Source: Gammaproteobacteria bacterium SG8_30
Lineage (GTDB): Bacteria; Pseudomonadota; Gammaproteobacteria; Steroidobacterales; Steroidobacteraceae
Direction: 5' to 3'
Length of the DNA stretch: 44,058 nucleotides
Assembly: GCA_001303245.1 (NCBI GenBank)
Contig: LJNS01000030.1
Coordinates: forward strand, 1-44,058
Positions 9,453 to 16,569 of the stretch are shown piece after piece (position 1 is the first letter of the stretch; each line of letters starts with the position of its first letter). Made by a program: the position numbers and the translations under genes. The notes beneath the pieces were generated by a model, which made no database searches, had not been told where the DNA came from, and saw only the letters and a program-made list of their open reading frames with translations.

Positions 9453-9488
9453 GCGCCCGTCGCGCAGGCTCGCCCATGCGACGGGCGC
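9453..9488 (+). terminator. 11-bp hairpin upstream of hss, possible terminator
   Basis: A perfect 11-bp GC-rich stem (9453-9463 with 9478-9488, GCGCCCGTCGC / GCGACGGGCGC) encloses a 14-nt loop and is followed by TTCTCTT. The T tract is imperfect. It could end transcription entering from upstream before the hss promoter at about 9500. Confidence 0.45.
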
Positions 9489-9598
9489 TTCTCTTGGGTT
9501 AAAGTTACCGATCCGGCCCGCGCCCCACCTGCGACTCCCGCCCGGGTGCCAGGCCGTAGACGCCAACCCACACGACAGAACCGGGAGAGCCCTGCATC

Positions 9599-11020
9599 AT
9601 GACGAGTCACAAGATCCACACCCAGTTTCCAGGCCGGCTGCTGTTCATCGGCTTCGGCAGCATCGGGCAGGGCGTGCTGCCGCTGATCATGCGGCACGTC
9701 GGCGGGCTCGCGCCGGAACGGATCACGATCGTCACCGCCGACGATGCGGGTCGGGCGGAGGCCGAGGAATTCGGCATCCGGTTCATCAACCATCCGCTGA
9801 CGCGTGAGAACTACCGCCACGTGCTGGAGCCGCTGGTCGGTCGCGGCGATTTCGTCCTGAACCTCTCGGTCGACGTCTCGAGCATCGCGCTCGTCAAGCT
9901 GTGCCAGGAGAAGGGCGCGTTGTACCTCGATACGTGCATCGAGCCCTGGCCCGGCGGCTACAACGATCCGAACATCCCGGCGAGCCGCCGCACGAACTAC
10001 GCGTTGCGCGAGGAGGCCCTCGAGCTGCGCAAGGCCTATCCCGATGGCCCGACGGCCGTCATCACGCACGGCGCCAACCCCGGCCTCGTGTCGCACTTCG
10101 TGAAGCAGGCACTGCTCGACGTCGCGGCGGACACCGACGTCGATGTCCCGGAGCCGACCACACGCGAGCAGTGGTCCGCCCTGGCCCAGCAGCTCGGCGT
10201 CAAGGTCATCCACATCGCCGAGCGCGACACGCAGGTTTCCAGCACTCCGAAGGAGCCCGGCGAGTTCGTGAACACCTGGTCGGTGGACGGCTTCATCAGC
10301 GAGGGCAGCCAGCCGGCGGAGCTCGGCTGGGGCACGCACGAACGCCACTTTCCGCGGGACGGCCGCCAGCACGACTTCGGCCGTCGCAGCGCCATCTACC
10401 TGACGCAGCCCGGCTGTGCGACGCGAGTGCGGACCTGGACGCCGCAGGCAGGGCACTTCCACGGCTTCCTGATCACGCACGGCGAGTCGATCTCGATCTC
10501 GGACTACCTGACCGTGAAGGAGAACGACCGTGTCGTGTACCGTCCGACGGTTCACTACGCCTACCACCCCGCAGACAACGCCGTGCTGTCGGTGCACGAG
10601 TTCTGCGGCCGCAACTATCGCGAGCAGGAGCGCAAGCGGATCATGATGTCGGACATCACCGCCGGCATCGACGAGCTCGGGGTGCTGCTCGCGGGCCACC
10701 GCAAGAATGCGTACTGGTACGGATCGCAGCTTTCCACGGACGAGGCCCGCCGGCTCGTCCCCTACAACAGCGCGACGTCGCTGCAGGTGACGGTGGCGGC
10801 CCTGTCGGGAATGATCTGGGCGATGGAGAACCCGAGTCGGGGCATCGTCGAGCCGGACGAGATCGACTTCCGTCGCAACCTCGAGATCTGCATGCCCTAC
10901 CTGGGTCCGGTCGTCGGCAAGTACACCGACTGGACGCCGCTCTACGATCGCGGGCGACTGTTCCCCGAGGACGTGGACGAGAGCGATCCCTGGCAGTTCA
11001 AGAACATCCGCGTCATCTAG
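9599..11020 (+). CDS. hss: homospermidine synthase
   Basis: A 473-residue NAD-dependent enzyme that makes homospermidine from two putrescines, or from spermidine plus putrescine, in the cytoplasm. The N-terminal Rossmann motif is LLFIGFGSIGQGVLPL (about residues 14-29). Family segments include LNLSVDVSSI, YLDTCIEPWPGGY, ITHGANPGLVSHFVKQALLD, HIAERDTQ, TWSVDGFISEG, ELGWGTHE and LEICMPYLGPVVG. The length is typical of the bacterial enzyme. The ATG at 9599 has GGGAGAG about 10 nt upstream. The stop codon overlaps the convergent greB stop (TAG on one strand and CTA on the other, 11017-11020). With speA it suggests that homospermidine is a main triamine of this organism. Confidence 0.96.
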   Translation: MTSHKIHTQFPGRLLFIGFGSIGQGVLPLIMRHVGGLAPERITIVTADDAGRAEAEEFGIRFINHPLTRENYRHVLEPLVGRGDFVLNLSVDVSSIALVKLCQEKGALYLDTCIEPWPGGYNDPNIPASRRTNYALREEALELRKAYPDGPTAVITHGANPGLVSHFVKQALLDVAADTDVDVPEPTTREQWSALAQQLGVKVIHIAERDTQVSSTPKEPGEFVNTWSVDGFISEGSQPAELGWGTHERHFPRDGRQHDFGRRSAIYLTQPGCATRVRTWTPQAGHFHGFLITHGESISISDYLTVKENDRVVYRPTVHYAYHPADNAVLSVHEFCGRNYREQERKRIMMSDITAGIDELGVLLAGHRKNAYWYGSQLSTDEARRLVPYNSATSLQVTVAALSGMIWAMENPSRGIVEPDEIDFRRNLEICMPYLGPVVGKYTDWTPLYDRGRLFPEDVDESDPWQFKNIRVI

Positions 11021-11529
11021 CCGGAGCCGTCCTGGTAGGCGATCGCGGTGATGACGAGCGTCTGCCGCCCGCCACCGGGCAGCTCGATGCAAACCTCGTC
11101 GTCCAGCCGCCGGCCGAGCAGGACGCGGGACAGCGGCGAGTCCATGCTGATGTAGCCGGGCGCCATGTCGAACTCGTCGGGACCGACGATCCGGTGGCGT
11201 CGCAGGCCTCCGTCTTCGTCCTCGAGTTCGACCCAGGCCCCGAAGAACACGCGCCGGGGATCGGCAGGCGGCGCTGAGACCACCACCATGCCGTCGAGCC
11301 GCTTGCGCAGGAACCGCACGCGCCGGTCGATCTCCCGCAGGCGGCGCTTGCCGTAGGTGTACTCGGCGTTCTCGGAGCGGTCGCCCTGGGCCGCCGCTTC
11401 GGCCACCGCCCGGGTCACTTCCGGGCGCTCGATTCGCCAGAGGTGATCGAGCTCCTCACGCAGCCGGCGGATGCCGGCGGGCGTGATGTACTTGGATCCC
11501 GGGGTCGTGGCCGGCTTCCAGCGTGGCAT
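11017..11529 (-). CDS. greB: transcription elongation factor GreB
   Basis: A 170-residue Gre factor that enters the RNA polymerase secondary channel and stimulates cleavage of backtracked RNA. The N-terminal coiled coil reads YITPAGIRRLREELDHLW, then QGDRSENAEYTYGKRRLREI with the acidic tip (DRSENAEY), which is the GreB signature together with VRFLRKRLDG. The C-terminal FKBP-like domain includes RIVGPDEFDMAPGYISMDSPLSRVLLGRRLDDEV. The GreB identity rests on the LWR(I/E)ERPEVT and KRRLREIDRRVRFL segments. It is a little longer than the 158-residue E. coli protein. It converges on hss with overlapping stops. The ATG at 11529 follows an AT-rich stretch (TTATTTTACATA), possibly the promoter of a short-leader transcript. 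Confidence 0.94.
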   Translation of the reverse strand: MPRWKPATTPGSKYITPAGIRRLREELDHLWRIERPEVTRAVAEAAAQGDRSENAEYTYGKRRLREIDRRVRFLRKRLDGMVVVSAPPADPRRVFFGAWVELEDEDGGLRRHRIVGPDEFDMAPGYISMDSPLSRVLLGRRLDDEVCIELPGGGRQTLVITAIAYQDGSG

Positions 11530-11690
11530 TATGTAAAATAAGGGCGGTGAGTACGGTGCGGCAGCGATCGGAAAAGGGCTAAAGAAAGCCCCGGCGCGGC
11601 CGTTAAGAGGTCGGGAGCGCCCGGGCAGCGGGTGCCGCGCACGGGACCCATTCTGTGCGTGGGGTCACGGAAGCAGGGCGCTCGGAAGCG

Positions 11691-11696
11691 TAGATT
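11691..11696 (+). promoter_or_regulatory. -10 box TAGATT of the candidate small RNA
   Basis: GCGTAGATTCGCG fits the TAGAnT pattern seen before other genes of this window. It would start transcription near 11703, about 100 nt before the T tract of the terminator. No convincing -35 is seen. Confidence 0.35.
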
Positions 11697-11702
11697 CGCG
11701 AC

Positions 11703-11803
11703 CAGTGGTTGGCTCATTGCATATCCCCTAGCGGACTTTCCTTCCCTTCACCGTAAGTCCGCTTCTACAGCCTCAGGGCACTCCCCTGGGGCTGCTTTTT
11801 TTG
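11703..11803 (+). ncRNA. candidate small RNA of about 100 nt with a C/U-rich loop
   Basis: Starting about 7 nt after a TAGATT box, this segment has an unpaired 5' part, then a perfect 9-bp stem (AGCGGACTT 11730-11738 with AAGTCCGCT 11755-11763) closing a 16-nt loop TCCTTCCCTTCACCGT, a short linker and a strong terminator. There is no plausible open frame. The pyrimidine-rich loop is complementary to purine-rich ribosome binding sites, as in sRNAs that use UCCU-type loops. It lies divergent to greB. I do not recognise a named RNA family: 6S, 4.5S, tmRNA and RNase P signatures are absent. The 5' end is inferred. Confidence 0.45.
11768..11802 (+). terminator. strong Rho-independent terminator
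   Basis: An 11-bp stem (CAGCCTCAGGG 11768-11778 with CCCTGGGGCTG 11784-11794, one G-T pair) closes a 5-nt loop and is followed by C and seven T (11796-11802). It faces the plus strand, where no protein gene ends, so it marks the 3' end of a non-coding transcript. Confidence 0.85.
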
Positions 11804-11897
11804 TCCGGTCCGGACCGGATGGATGGCCTGTCGGGCGCGATCGTGTCGACCCCGGGAGGTTCGTTCAGCGCGACAGGCCCGTCCTCGCACCGTGCGG

Positions 11898-11903
11898 TAG
11901 AGT
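11898..11903 (+). promoter_or_regulatory. -10 box TAGAGT of the methyltransferase gene
   Basis: GCGGTAGAGTCTAGC lies about 46 nt before the ATG at 11950, just after the small-RNA terminator. The hexamer overlaps a TAGACT on the other strand, so it could be bidirectional. No clear -35. Confidence 0.35.
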
Positions 11904-11949
11904 CTAGCTTCCCCGAAGGATAGGCTCACGGTTCCGGGGAAGAGGCGCT

Positions 11950-12690
11950 ATGGCCGGCAGCTTCAAGGACCACTTCTCCCGCCAGGCCGCGGCCTACGAG
12001 CGCTACAGGCCCGGTTACCCGCCGGACCTGTTCCGCTACCTGGCCTCGATCGTGCCCGCCCGGGAGCGGGCGCTCGACGTTGCGACCGGCAACGGGCAGG
12101 CGGCGGTGGAGCTCGCGGCGTGGTTCGCCTCGGTGAGGGCCACCGAACCCAGCGCGAGCCAGCTGGCGCGCGCGCGGCCGCACCCGAGGGTCGAGTACGC
12201 GCGCGAACCGGCCGAGCGGATCGGCTCGCCGGACGCCTGCTTCGACCTCGTCACCGCCGCCCAAGCCGCCCACTGGTTCGACTGGCGCCGCTTCTACCCT
12301 GAGGTGCGCCGGGTGCTCCGCCCGGGTGGCGTCCTCGCCGTCTGGACCTACGAGAAGTTCCGGGCGGGCGGCGACATCGACCGGATCGTCGACGACTTCT
12401 ATCGGGACGTGGTCGGGCCCTACTGGCCGAGGGAGCGCAGCCACGTCGAGGAGGCCTACCGACGGCTGCCTTTCCCATTGGAGGAAGTCGCCGCGCCGCA
12501 GTTCGACCTCGTCACGGTCTGGTCGGCCGAAGTCGTCCTCAGCTATCTCGGCACGTGGTCGGCCGTGCAGCGCTACCGGGACCTGCGCGGCGAGGACCCG
12601 CTCGGGATCGTCGCACCACTGCTTCGCGACGCCTGGGGCGGTGACGATCGGCCGCTCTCCTGGCCGATCCACCTGCGCATCGGTCGCTGA
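11950..12690 (+). CDS. class I SAM-dependent methyltransferase
   Basis: A 246-residue cytoplasmic methyltransferase. It begins with the FKDHFSRQAAAYERYRPGYP segment typical of small-molecule methyltransferases related to trans-aconitate methyltransferase. Motif I is ALDVATGNGQAAVEL (residues 41-55), motif II lies near DACFDLVTAAQAAHWFD, and the region LRPGGVLAVWTYEKF follows. These features match the Methyltransf_11/25 group in which the AHWF segment sits after motif II. The substrate cannot be named from sequence. The ATG at 11950 has GGGGAAGAGG upstream. It is probably a single-gene transcript; 182 bases separate it from lemA, including a 7-bp hairpin at 12798-12820. Confidence 0.85.
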   Translation: MAGSFKDHFSRQAAAYERYRPGYPPDLFRYLASIVPARERALDVATGNGQAAVELAAWFASVRATEPSASQLARARPHPRVEYAREPAERIGSPDACFDLVTAAQAAHWFDWRRFYPEVRRVLRPGGVLAVWTYEKFRAGGDIDRIVDDFYRDVVGPYWPRERSHVEEAYRRLPFPLEEVAAPQFDLVTVWSAEVVLSYLGTWSAVQRYRDLRGEDPLGIVAPLLRDAWGGDDRPLSWPIHLRIGR

Positions 12691-12872
12691 CGGCGCCGGG
12701 CCGCGGCGGGTCCTGTCTTCCCGGCGAGGCTGCGGGCCGGAGGGGCCTGGGTGGTGCCGCGGAAGCACGGGGCCTCGATACGCATCGCGAACTGGAATCT
12801 TGGCAGGCGGCGGGCCAAGATCGGGCTGGGCCGGGCAACGGGAGCCTGCCCGCACCGTCCAGGAGGTTTGCC

Positions 12873-13478
12873 ATGCGCGCAGGACTGAAGACGACGATCG
12901 TGGCGGTTGCCCTGCTGCTCTCGGGCTGCGGCTACAACACGCTGCAGGTGCAGGAAGAGCAGGTAAAGTCCGCCTGGTCGGAAGTGCTCAACCAGTACCA
13001 GAGGCGGGCGGACCTCGTGCCGAACCTGGTCGCTACGGTCAAGGGATTCGCCGCTCAGGAACAGTCGGTGCTGGTGGGCGTGACCGAGGCCCGGGCCAAG
13101 GCTTCGCAGGTACAGGTCAACGCCGACGATCCTGCCTCGCTGGCGGCGTTCCAGGCCGCGCAGGGCGAGCTGTCGAGCGCACTGTCCCGCCTGCTGGTGA
13201 CGGTCGAGAACTACCCGGAGCTGAAGTCGGACCAGAACTTCCGCGACCTGCAGGCGCAGCTCGAGGGAACGGAGAACCGGATCACCGTTGCCCGCAACCG
13301 CTACATCCAGGCGGTCCAGGACTTCAACGTGACCGTCCGGCGGTTCCCGACCAACCTGACCGCGATGGTCTTCGGCTACGACGTGAAGCCGAACTTCTCC
13401 GTCGAGGACGAAGCGGCGATCTCGAGGCCGCCGCCGGTCGACTTCACGACGCCGGCTGCCGGCAGCGGCTCTGGCTGA
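12873..13478 (+). CDS. lemA: LemA family lipoprotein
   Basis: A 201-residue LemA-type protein. A signal peptide with canonical lipobox LSGC (Cys19) predicts a lipid-anchored envelope protein. The helical domain contains the family segments WSEVLNQYQRRADLVPNLVATVKGFA, ARAKA, LSALSRLLVTVENYPELKSDQNFRDLQAQLEGTENRI (the most conserved stretch) and ARNRYIQAVQDFN. AGGAGG lies 6 nt before the ATG at 12873. It is the first gene of a lemA-TPM-TPM operon, an arrangement common in bacteria. The molecular function of LemA is unresolved, though partnership with TPM-domain proteins in the envelope is widely inferred. Confidence 0.95.
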   Translation: MRAGLKTTIVAVALLLSGCGYNTLQVQEEQVKSAWSEVLNQYQRRADLVPNLVATVKGFAAQEQSVLVGVTEARAKASQVQVNADDPASLAAFQAAQGELSSALSRLLVTVENYPELKSDQNFRDLQAQLEGTENRITVARNRYIQAVQDFNVTVRRFPTNLTAMVFGYDVKPNFSVEDEAAISRPPPVDFTTPAAGSGSG

Positions 13479-13491
13479 GCCGGGACTGCGG

Positions 13492-14385
13492 GTGATGCTG
13501 GCGGTCCCGGCGCGCTGGCCGGCCCTGCTGGCGGGGATGCTGCTCGTCGGGCACGCGGGTCCGGCGCCCGCCGAGACGCTCCAGCCGGTGCCTCCGCTCG
13601 AGCGCCGGGTCACGGATCTCACAGGGACCCTGAGCCCGGCACAGCAGGAGCAGCTCGAGGGCAGGCTCGCGGCGTTCGAGCAGCGCAAGGGAAGCCAGCT
13701 CGCCATCCTGATCGTGTCGACGACGGCGCCCGAGGCCATCGAGCAGTACTCGATCCGGGTGGCCGAGCAGTGGCGGCTGGGTCGCGCCGGCATCGACGAC
13801 GGCGCGCTGCTGCTCGTGGCCATCGACGACCGGGCGATGCGCCTCGAGGTGGGCTACGGCCTGGAGGGTGTCATCCCGGACGCGATCGCGAAGCGCATCG
13901 TTAGCGACGTGATCACACCGTACTTCCGACAGGGCGATTACTACGGAGGCCTGGAGGCGGGCATAGAACGGACCCTCGGCATCATCGACGGCGAGCCGCT
14001 ACCGGAGCCGGAGCCGGGCTGGCGGGAGAACATCGAAACGGGGGAGTCGCTGCTGCCCCTGCTGCTCGTGTTCGCGATCGTCGCCGGCGGGATCCTGCGG
14101 GCCCTCCTCGGGCGGCTTGCCGGCGCGACCGTCACGGGCGGCCTGGCGGGCGGGCTCGTCTGGCTGCTGGTGAACGTGCTCGGCATCGCGATCGTGGCGG
14201 CCGTCGTAACCTTCCTGGTCGTGGTTCTCGGCGGGTTGCCGCGACGTGGCTGGTCCACCCGGGGTCGGGGTGGAGGCGGCCTCGGCGGAGGGTGGGGAAG
14301 CTGGGGTGGCGGAGGTGGTCTGGGCGGGGGGTTCGGTGGCCTGGGCGGCGGCTTCGGCGGCGGCGGGGCGAGCGGGCGCTGGTGA
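13492..14385 (+). CDS. TPM-domain membrane protein (YgcG-like)
   Basis: A 297-residue protein with an N-terminal signal peptide (cleavage near GPAPAETL), a periplasmic TPM domain (about residues 35-165) and one or two C-terminal membrane segments (LLPLLLVFAIVAGGIL and VNVLGIAIVAAVVTFLVVVL). A Gly-rich tail ends GGGASGRW. TPM features are VTDLTGTLSPAQQEQLEGRLAAFE, LAILIVST, WRLGRAGIDDGALLLVA and RLEVGYGLEGVIPDA. TPM domains occur in the plant thylakoid phosphatase TLP18.3 and in bacterial YgcG; enzymatic activity here is unproven. The start may be GTG 13492 or the adjacent ATG 13495. It is 13 bp after lemA, and its TGA overlaps the next ATG. Confidence 0.92.
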   Translation: MMLAVPARWPALLAGMLLVGHAGPAPAETLQPVPPLERRVTDLTGTLSPAQQEQLEGRLAAFEQRKGSQLAILIVSTTAPEAIEQYSIRVAEQWRLGRAGIDDGALLLVAIDDRAMRLEVGYGLEGVIPDAIAKRIVSDVITPYFRQGDYYGGLEAGIERTLGIIDGEPLPEPEPGWRENIETGESLLPLLLVFAIVAGGILRALLGRLAGATVTGGLAGGLVWLLVNVLGIAIVAAVVTFLVVVLGGLPRRGWSTRGRGGGGLGGGWGSWGGGGGLGGGFGGLGGGFGGGGASGRW

Positions 14386-14885
14386 TGGAAGCCGGGCGGA
14401 TCCTGAGGCACCTGGTCACGACCCGGCACGCGGCGCGGCGGGCGTTTCCGGCAGCGTCGCTCGAACGCATCGAGGCGGCCGTCCGCGACGGCGAGCGGAC
14501 TCACGACGGCGAGGTGCGCTTCGCCGTCGAGTCGGCCCTGGAGCTGCCGTCGCTGCTGGCGGACCAGACGCCGCGGGAACGCGCGCTCGAGGTGTTCTCG
14601 CTGCTGCGCGTGTGGGACACGGAACGCAACAACGGCCTGCTGATCTACCTGCTGTACGCGGACCGGGACGTCGAAATCGTGGCCGACCGCGGCTTCAACG
14701 GTCGCGTCGAGCCCGCGCAGTGGGAGGTGCTCTGCGCGCGCATGCGGGAGTACTTTGCACGGGGCGAGTTCGAGGCAGGCGTACTCGCGGGCGTTGCGGA
14801 GGCGAGCGCGATGGTCGCAAGGCACTTTCCCCTTCGGGGCCGGCGCAGTGCCGACGAGCTCCCGGACCAGCCGGTGGTCCTCTGA
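14385..14885 (+). CDS. second TPM-domain protein
   Basis: A 166-residue TPM-domain protein without a signal peptide or membrane segment. It starts at the ATG that overlaps the previous stop (TGATG, 14383-14387), indicating translational coupling. Family segments are RIEAAVRDGERTHDGEVRFAVE, LLRVWDTERNNGLLIYLLYADRDVEIVADRGFNGRV and FARGEFEAGVLAGVAEASAMVARHFP. It is the shorter companion usually found third in lemA-TPM-TPM operons. The frame is open upstream inside the Gly-rich tail of the preceding gene; that extension is Arg-rich shadow and is not counted. It is presumably peripheral at the inner membrane and works with the upstream TPM protein. Confidence 0.9.
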   Translation: MEAGRILRHLVTTRHAARRAFPAASLERIEAAVRDGERTHDGEVRFAVESALELPSLLADQTPRERALEVFSLLRVWDTERNNGLLIYLLYADRDVEIVADRGFNGRVEPAQWEVLCARMREYFARGEFEAGVLAGVAEASAMVARHFPLRGRRSADELPDQPVVL

Positions 14886-14964
14886 CTCCTGCGGCGTTCC
14901 CTGTCGGTACCCGGCGACGGCGGCTCGCCCGGACGGGGCAGGTGCTTGGTGTCATAATCCGCCG

Positions 14965-16179
14965 ATGCTGAAGACCGCCCACCCGCGCAGCCGGCGCGGT
15001 ATCGCGATCATGCTGCTCTCTCTCGGCACCACTGCCTGTGCGCCGCTGGGCTCGCTGTGGAAGAAATCGGCCGGTCCGGACTGGCCGGAGACGCCACGCC
15101 ACGACCGGCCGGCGGAGGTGCCGCTCGCGGAGGCGACCCACCGGTTCACCGTGCGACCGGGCAGCGATCTCGTCGGGCGGGTCCAGGTGACCGTGGCACG
15201 CCACGAGGACACGCTCCCGGACATCGCCCGGCGCTTCAATCTCGGCTACGAGGAAATCGTCCGCGCGAATCCTGGCGTGGATCCCTGGCTGCCCGGTGAG
15301 GGCACGCGCATCGTCCTGCCGACCCGGTTCGTGCTGCCGGACGCGCCCCGAGAGGGGCTGGTGTTCAACCTCGCCGCGATGCGGGCCTTCTACTACGTGC
15401 CGAGCGACCACACGGAGGCGCCGGTCGAAGTGATCACGCACCCGATCGGCATCGGCAAGGTCGGCTGGAGCACCCCGGAGGGACGTACGCGGATCATCTC
15501 GCGGGTCAAGGATCCGACCTGGACTCCGCCACGGTCCGTGCGCGAGGAGCACGCCAAGAACGGCGACCCGCTGCCCCCGAAGGTGCCCGCCGGCCCCGAC
15601 AATCCGCTGGGCCGGCACATGATGCGGTTCGACTGGCCGAGCTACCTGATGCACGGAACGAACAAGCCCTACGGGGTCGGCATGCGGGTGAGCCACGGCT
15701 GCATCCGCTTCTACCCCGAAGACATCGAACAGCTTTACGACCTCGTCCCGGTCGGTACGCGCGTCACCGTGGTGAATCAGCCCTACCTGCTCGGCTGGGA
15801 GGGTGAAGTGCTGTACGTGCAGGCGTACGGGCCGCTCGAGGACGACGAGCGCGACTGGGAACACGGGCCCGCCAGCCTGCGAAAGAAAGGAGCCCGGAGC
15901 GGCTCGACCCTGTGGAAGCGCATCGCGGCCGAGGACGAGCGCATCAGCTGGACCCGGGCGCGGGAGGTGTCCAGCGAGCCGGCCGGGATCCCCCTGGCCA
16001 TCACCGCGGGACGGGAAGAACGGCTGCCCGCCTTGCTCGCCGCCGCACCCGTGGTGCGGAACGCGCTGCCTGCCGGCGCGACCTGGGACGGCACGGAGGA
16101 CCAATACGCCGACGAGCCCGGTTTCCGCGAACTCCTGTCCGAGCGGGACCCCCCCGTGCGCGAGACCGCCGTCCACTGA
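14965..16179 (+). CDS. L,D-transpeptidase with LysM domain (YkuD/ErfK family)
   Basis: A 404-residue envelope enzyme that forms or remodels peptidoglycan cross-links, or attaches proteins to peptidoglycan. After a signal segment (IAIMLLSLGTTACAPLG, possibly a weak lipobox at Cys25) comes a LysM-like peptidoglycan-binding domain (about residues 75-118: VARHEDTLPDIARRFNLGY then IVRANPGV). The YkuD catalytic domain follows (about 130-275) with MHGTNKP and MRVSHGCIRF, the nucleophile being Cys246. A C-terminal extension of about 130 residues is polar and of unknown role. The ATG at 14965 begins the signal peptide. CATAAT lies 5 nt before it and may be a -10 of a leaderless message, otherwise no Shine-Dalgarno sequence is seen. 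The open frame further upstream overlaps the TPM gene and is not coding. Confidence 0.93.
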   Translation: MLKTAHPRSRRGIAIMLLSLGTTACAPLGSLWKKSAGPDWPETPRHDRPAEVPLAEATHRFTVRPGSDLVGRVQVTVARHEDTLPDIARRFNLGYEEIVRANPGVDPWLPGEGTRIVLPTRFVLPDAPREGLVFNLAAMRAFYYVPSDHTEAPVEVITHPIGIGKVGWSTPEGRTRIISRVKDPTWTPPRSVREEHAKNGDPLPPKVPAGPDNPLGRHMMRFDWPSYLMHGTNKPYGVGMRVSHGCIRFYPEDIEQLYDLVPVGTRVTVVNQPYLLGWEGEVLYVQAYGPLEDDERDWEHGPASLRKKGARSGSTLWKRIAAEDERISWTRAREVSSEPAGIPLAITAGREERLPALLAAAPVVRNALPAGATWDGTEDQYADEPGFRELLSERDPPVRETAVH

Positions 16180-16250
16180 GACGGACGTCGCGCCCGCCTA
16201 AAGACGCCGGCCCTGCTGCCGATGATCCCGGACAAGGGAGGAGCACCGGC

Positions 16251-16448
16251 ATGCAGCTCAAGTTCTACACGAGCGTCCTGGTCGACCGTCCGGGACATGT
16301 GTCGCCGCGCCAGTACAACGGCGTGATCACGGTGACCGACGAGGAATCCGCCCAGGACGTGAGGGAGGCAGTCGGCGCAGCGGTGTGCCGGTCGCTCGGT
16401 GTCGAGCGCGAGCGCGTGCGCGTGGTTCACTGCTCACGGGTCCACTGA
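16251..16448 (+). CDS. 65-residue protein of unknown function
   Basis: A small soluble protein (MQLKFYTSVLVDRPGHVSPR at the N-terminus, ending VRVVHCSRVH) with alternating beta-like and helical segments. GGGAGGAG lies 7-8 nt before the ATG at 16251, one of the best ribosome sites in the window, which strongly supports expression. No family is recognised. It sits 71 bp after the L,D-transpeptidase and before the glycosyltransferase promoter, so it may be the second gene of the transpeptidase transcript. It has two Cys and several His, and no signal peptide or membrane segment. Confidence 0.75.
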   Translation: MQLKFYTSVLVDRPGHVSPRQYNGVITVTDEESAQDVREAVGAAVCRSLGVERERVRVVHCSRVH

Positions 16449-16512
16449 GACGCGATCCTGCTCCCCACGGCCGGGGCCGGCAGCCTGTCACCGGCTCGTC
16501 ATCTCCGGCCGC

Positions 16513-16518
16513 TAGATT
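16513..16518 (+). promoter_or_regulatory. -10 box TAGATT of the glycosyltransferase gene
   Basis: GCCGCTAGATTGCC lies about 51 nt before the TTG start at 16570 in an otherwise GC-rich gap. It fits the TAGAnT pattern of this genome segment. Confidence 0.35.
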
Positions 16519-16569
16519 GCCACTCCCCAAAGGCCGTCGCCGCGTCCCGGACGCCGGCCGGAGGGTTCC

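Larger units (their letters stand above)
9143..9598. other. divergent intergenic region between sseA and hss
   Basis: 456 bases separating the divergent sulfurtransferase and homospermidine synthase genes. It contains the sseA -10 candidate (9177-9172), a weak small open frame (9225-9404), an 11-bp hairpin (9453-9488) and a possible -10 box TAAAGT (9500-9505) for hss. Nothing else stands out. Confidence 0.6.
11530..11949. other. non-coding region between greB and a methyltransferase gene
   Basis: 420 bases without a protein gene. The left part carries strong potential RNA structure: GAGCGCCC (11615-11622) can pair with GGGCGCTC (11676-11683) around inner hairpins. The middle holds a TAGATT box, a 9-bp hairpin and a strong terminator, described separately as a candidate small RNA. 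The right end holds the TAGAGT box of the methyltransferase. A 62-codon minus-strand frame ending at the greB start has no protein-like features. Confidence 0.6.

Noticed and set aside
8291-11092. Minus-strand open frame of about 933 codons extending upstream of the sulfurtransferase through hss
   Set aside because: Only the portion from 9142 is homologous to sulfurtransferases. The rest is antisense to hss.
11529-11717. Minus-strand frame of 62 codons ending at the greB start
   Set aside because: No ribosome site, no family similarity, and it lies antisense to the structured RNA region.
14270-14370. Repetitive GGCGGAGG-type tract
   Set aside because: It encodes the Gly-rich tail of the TPM protein. 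The repetition is coding low complexity and is not a DNA repeat element.
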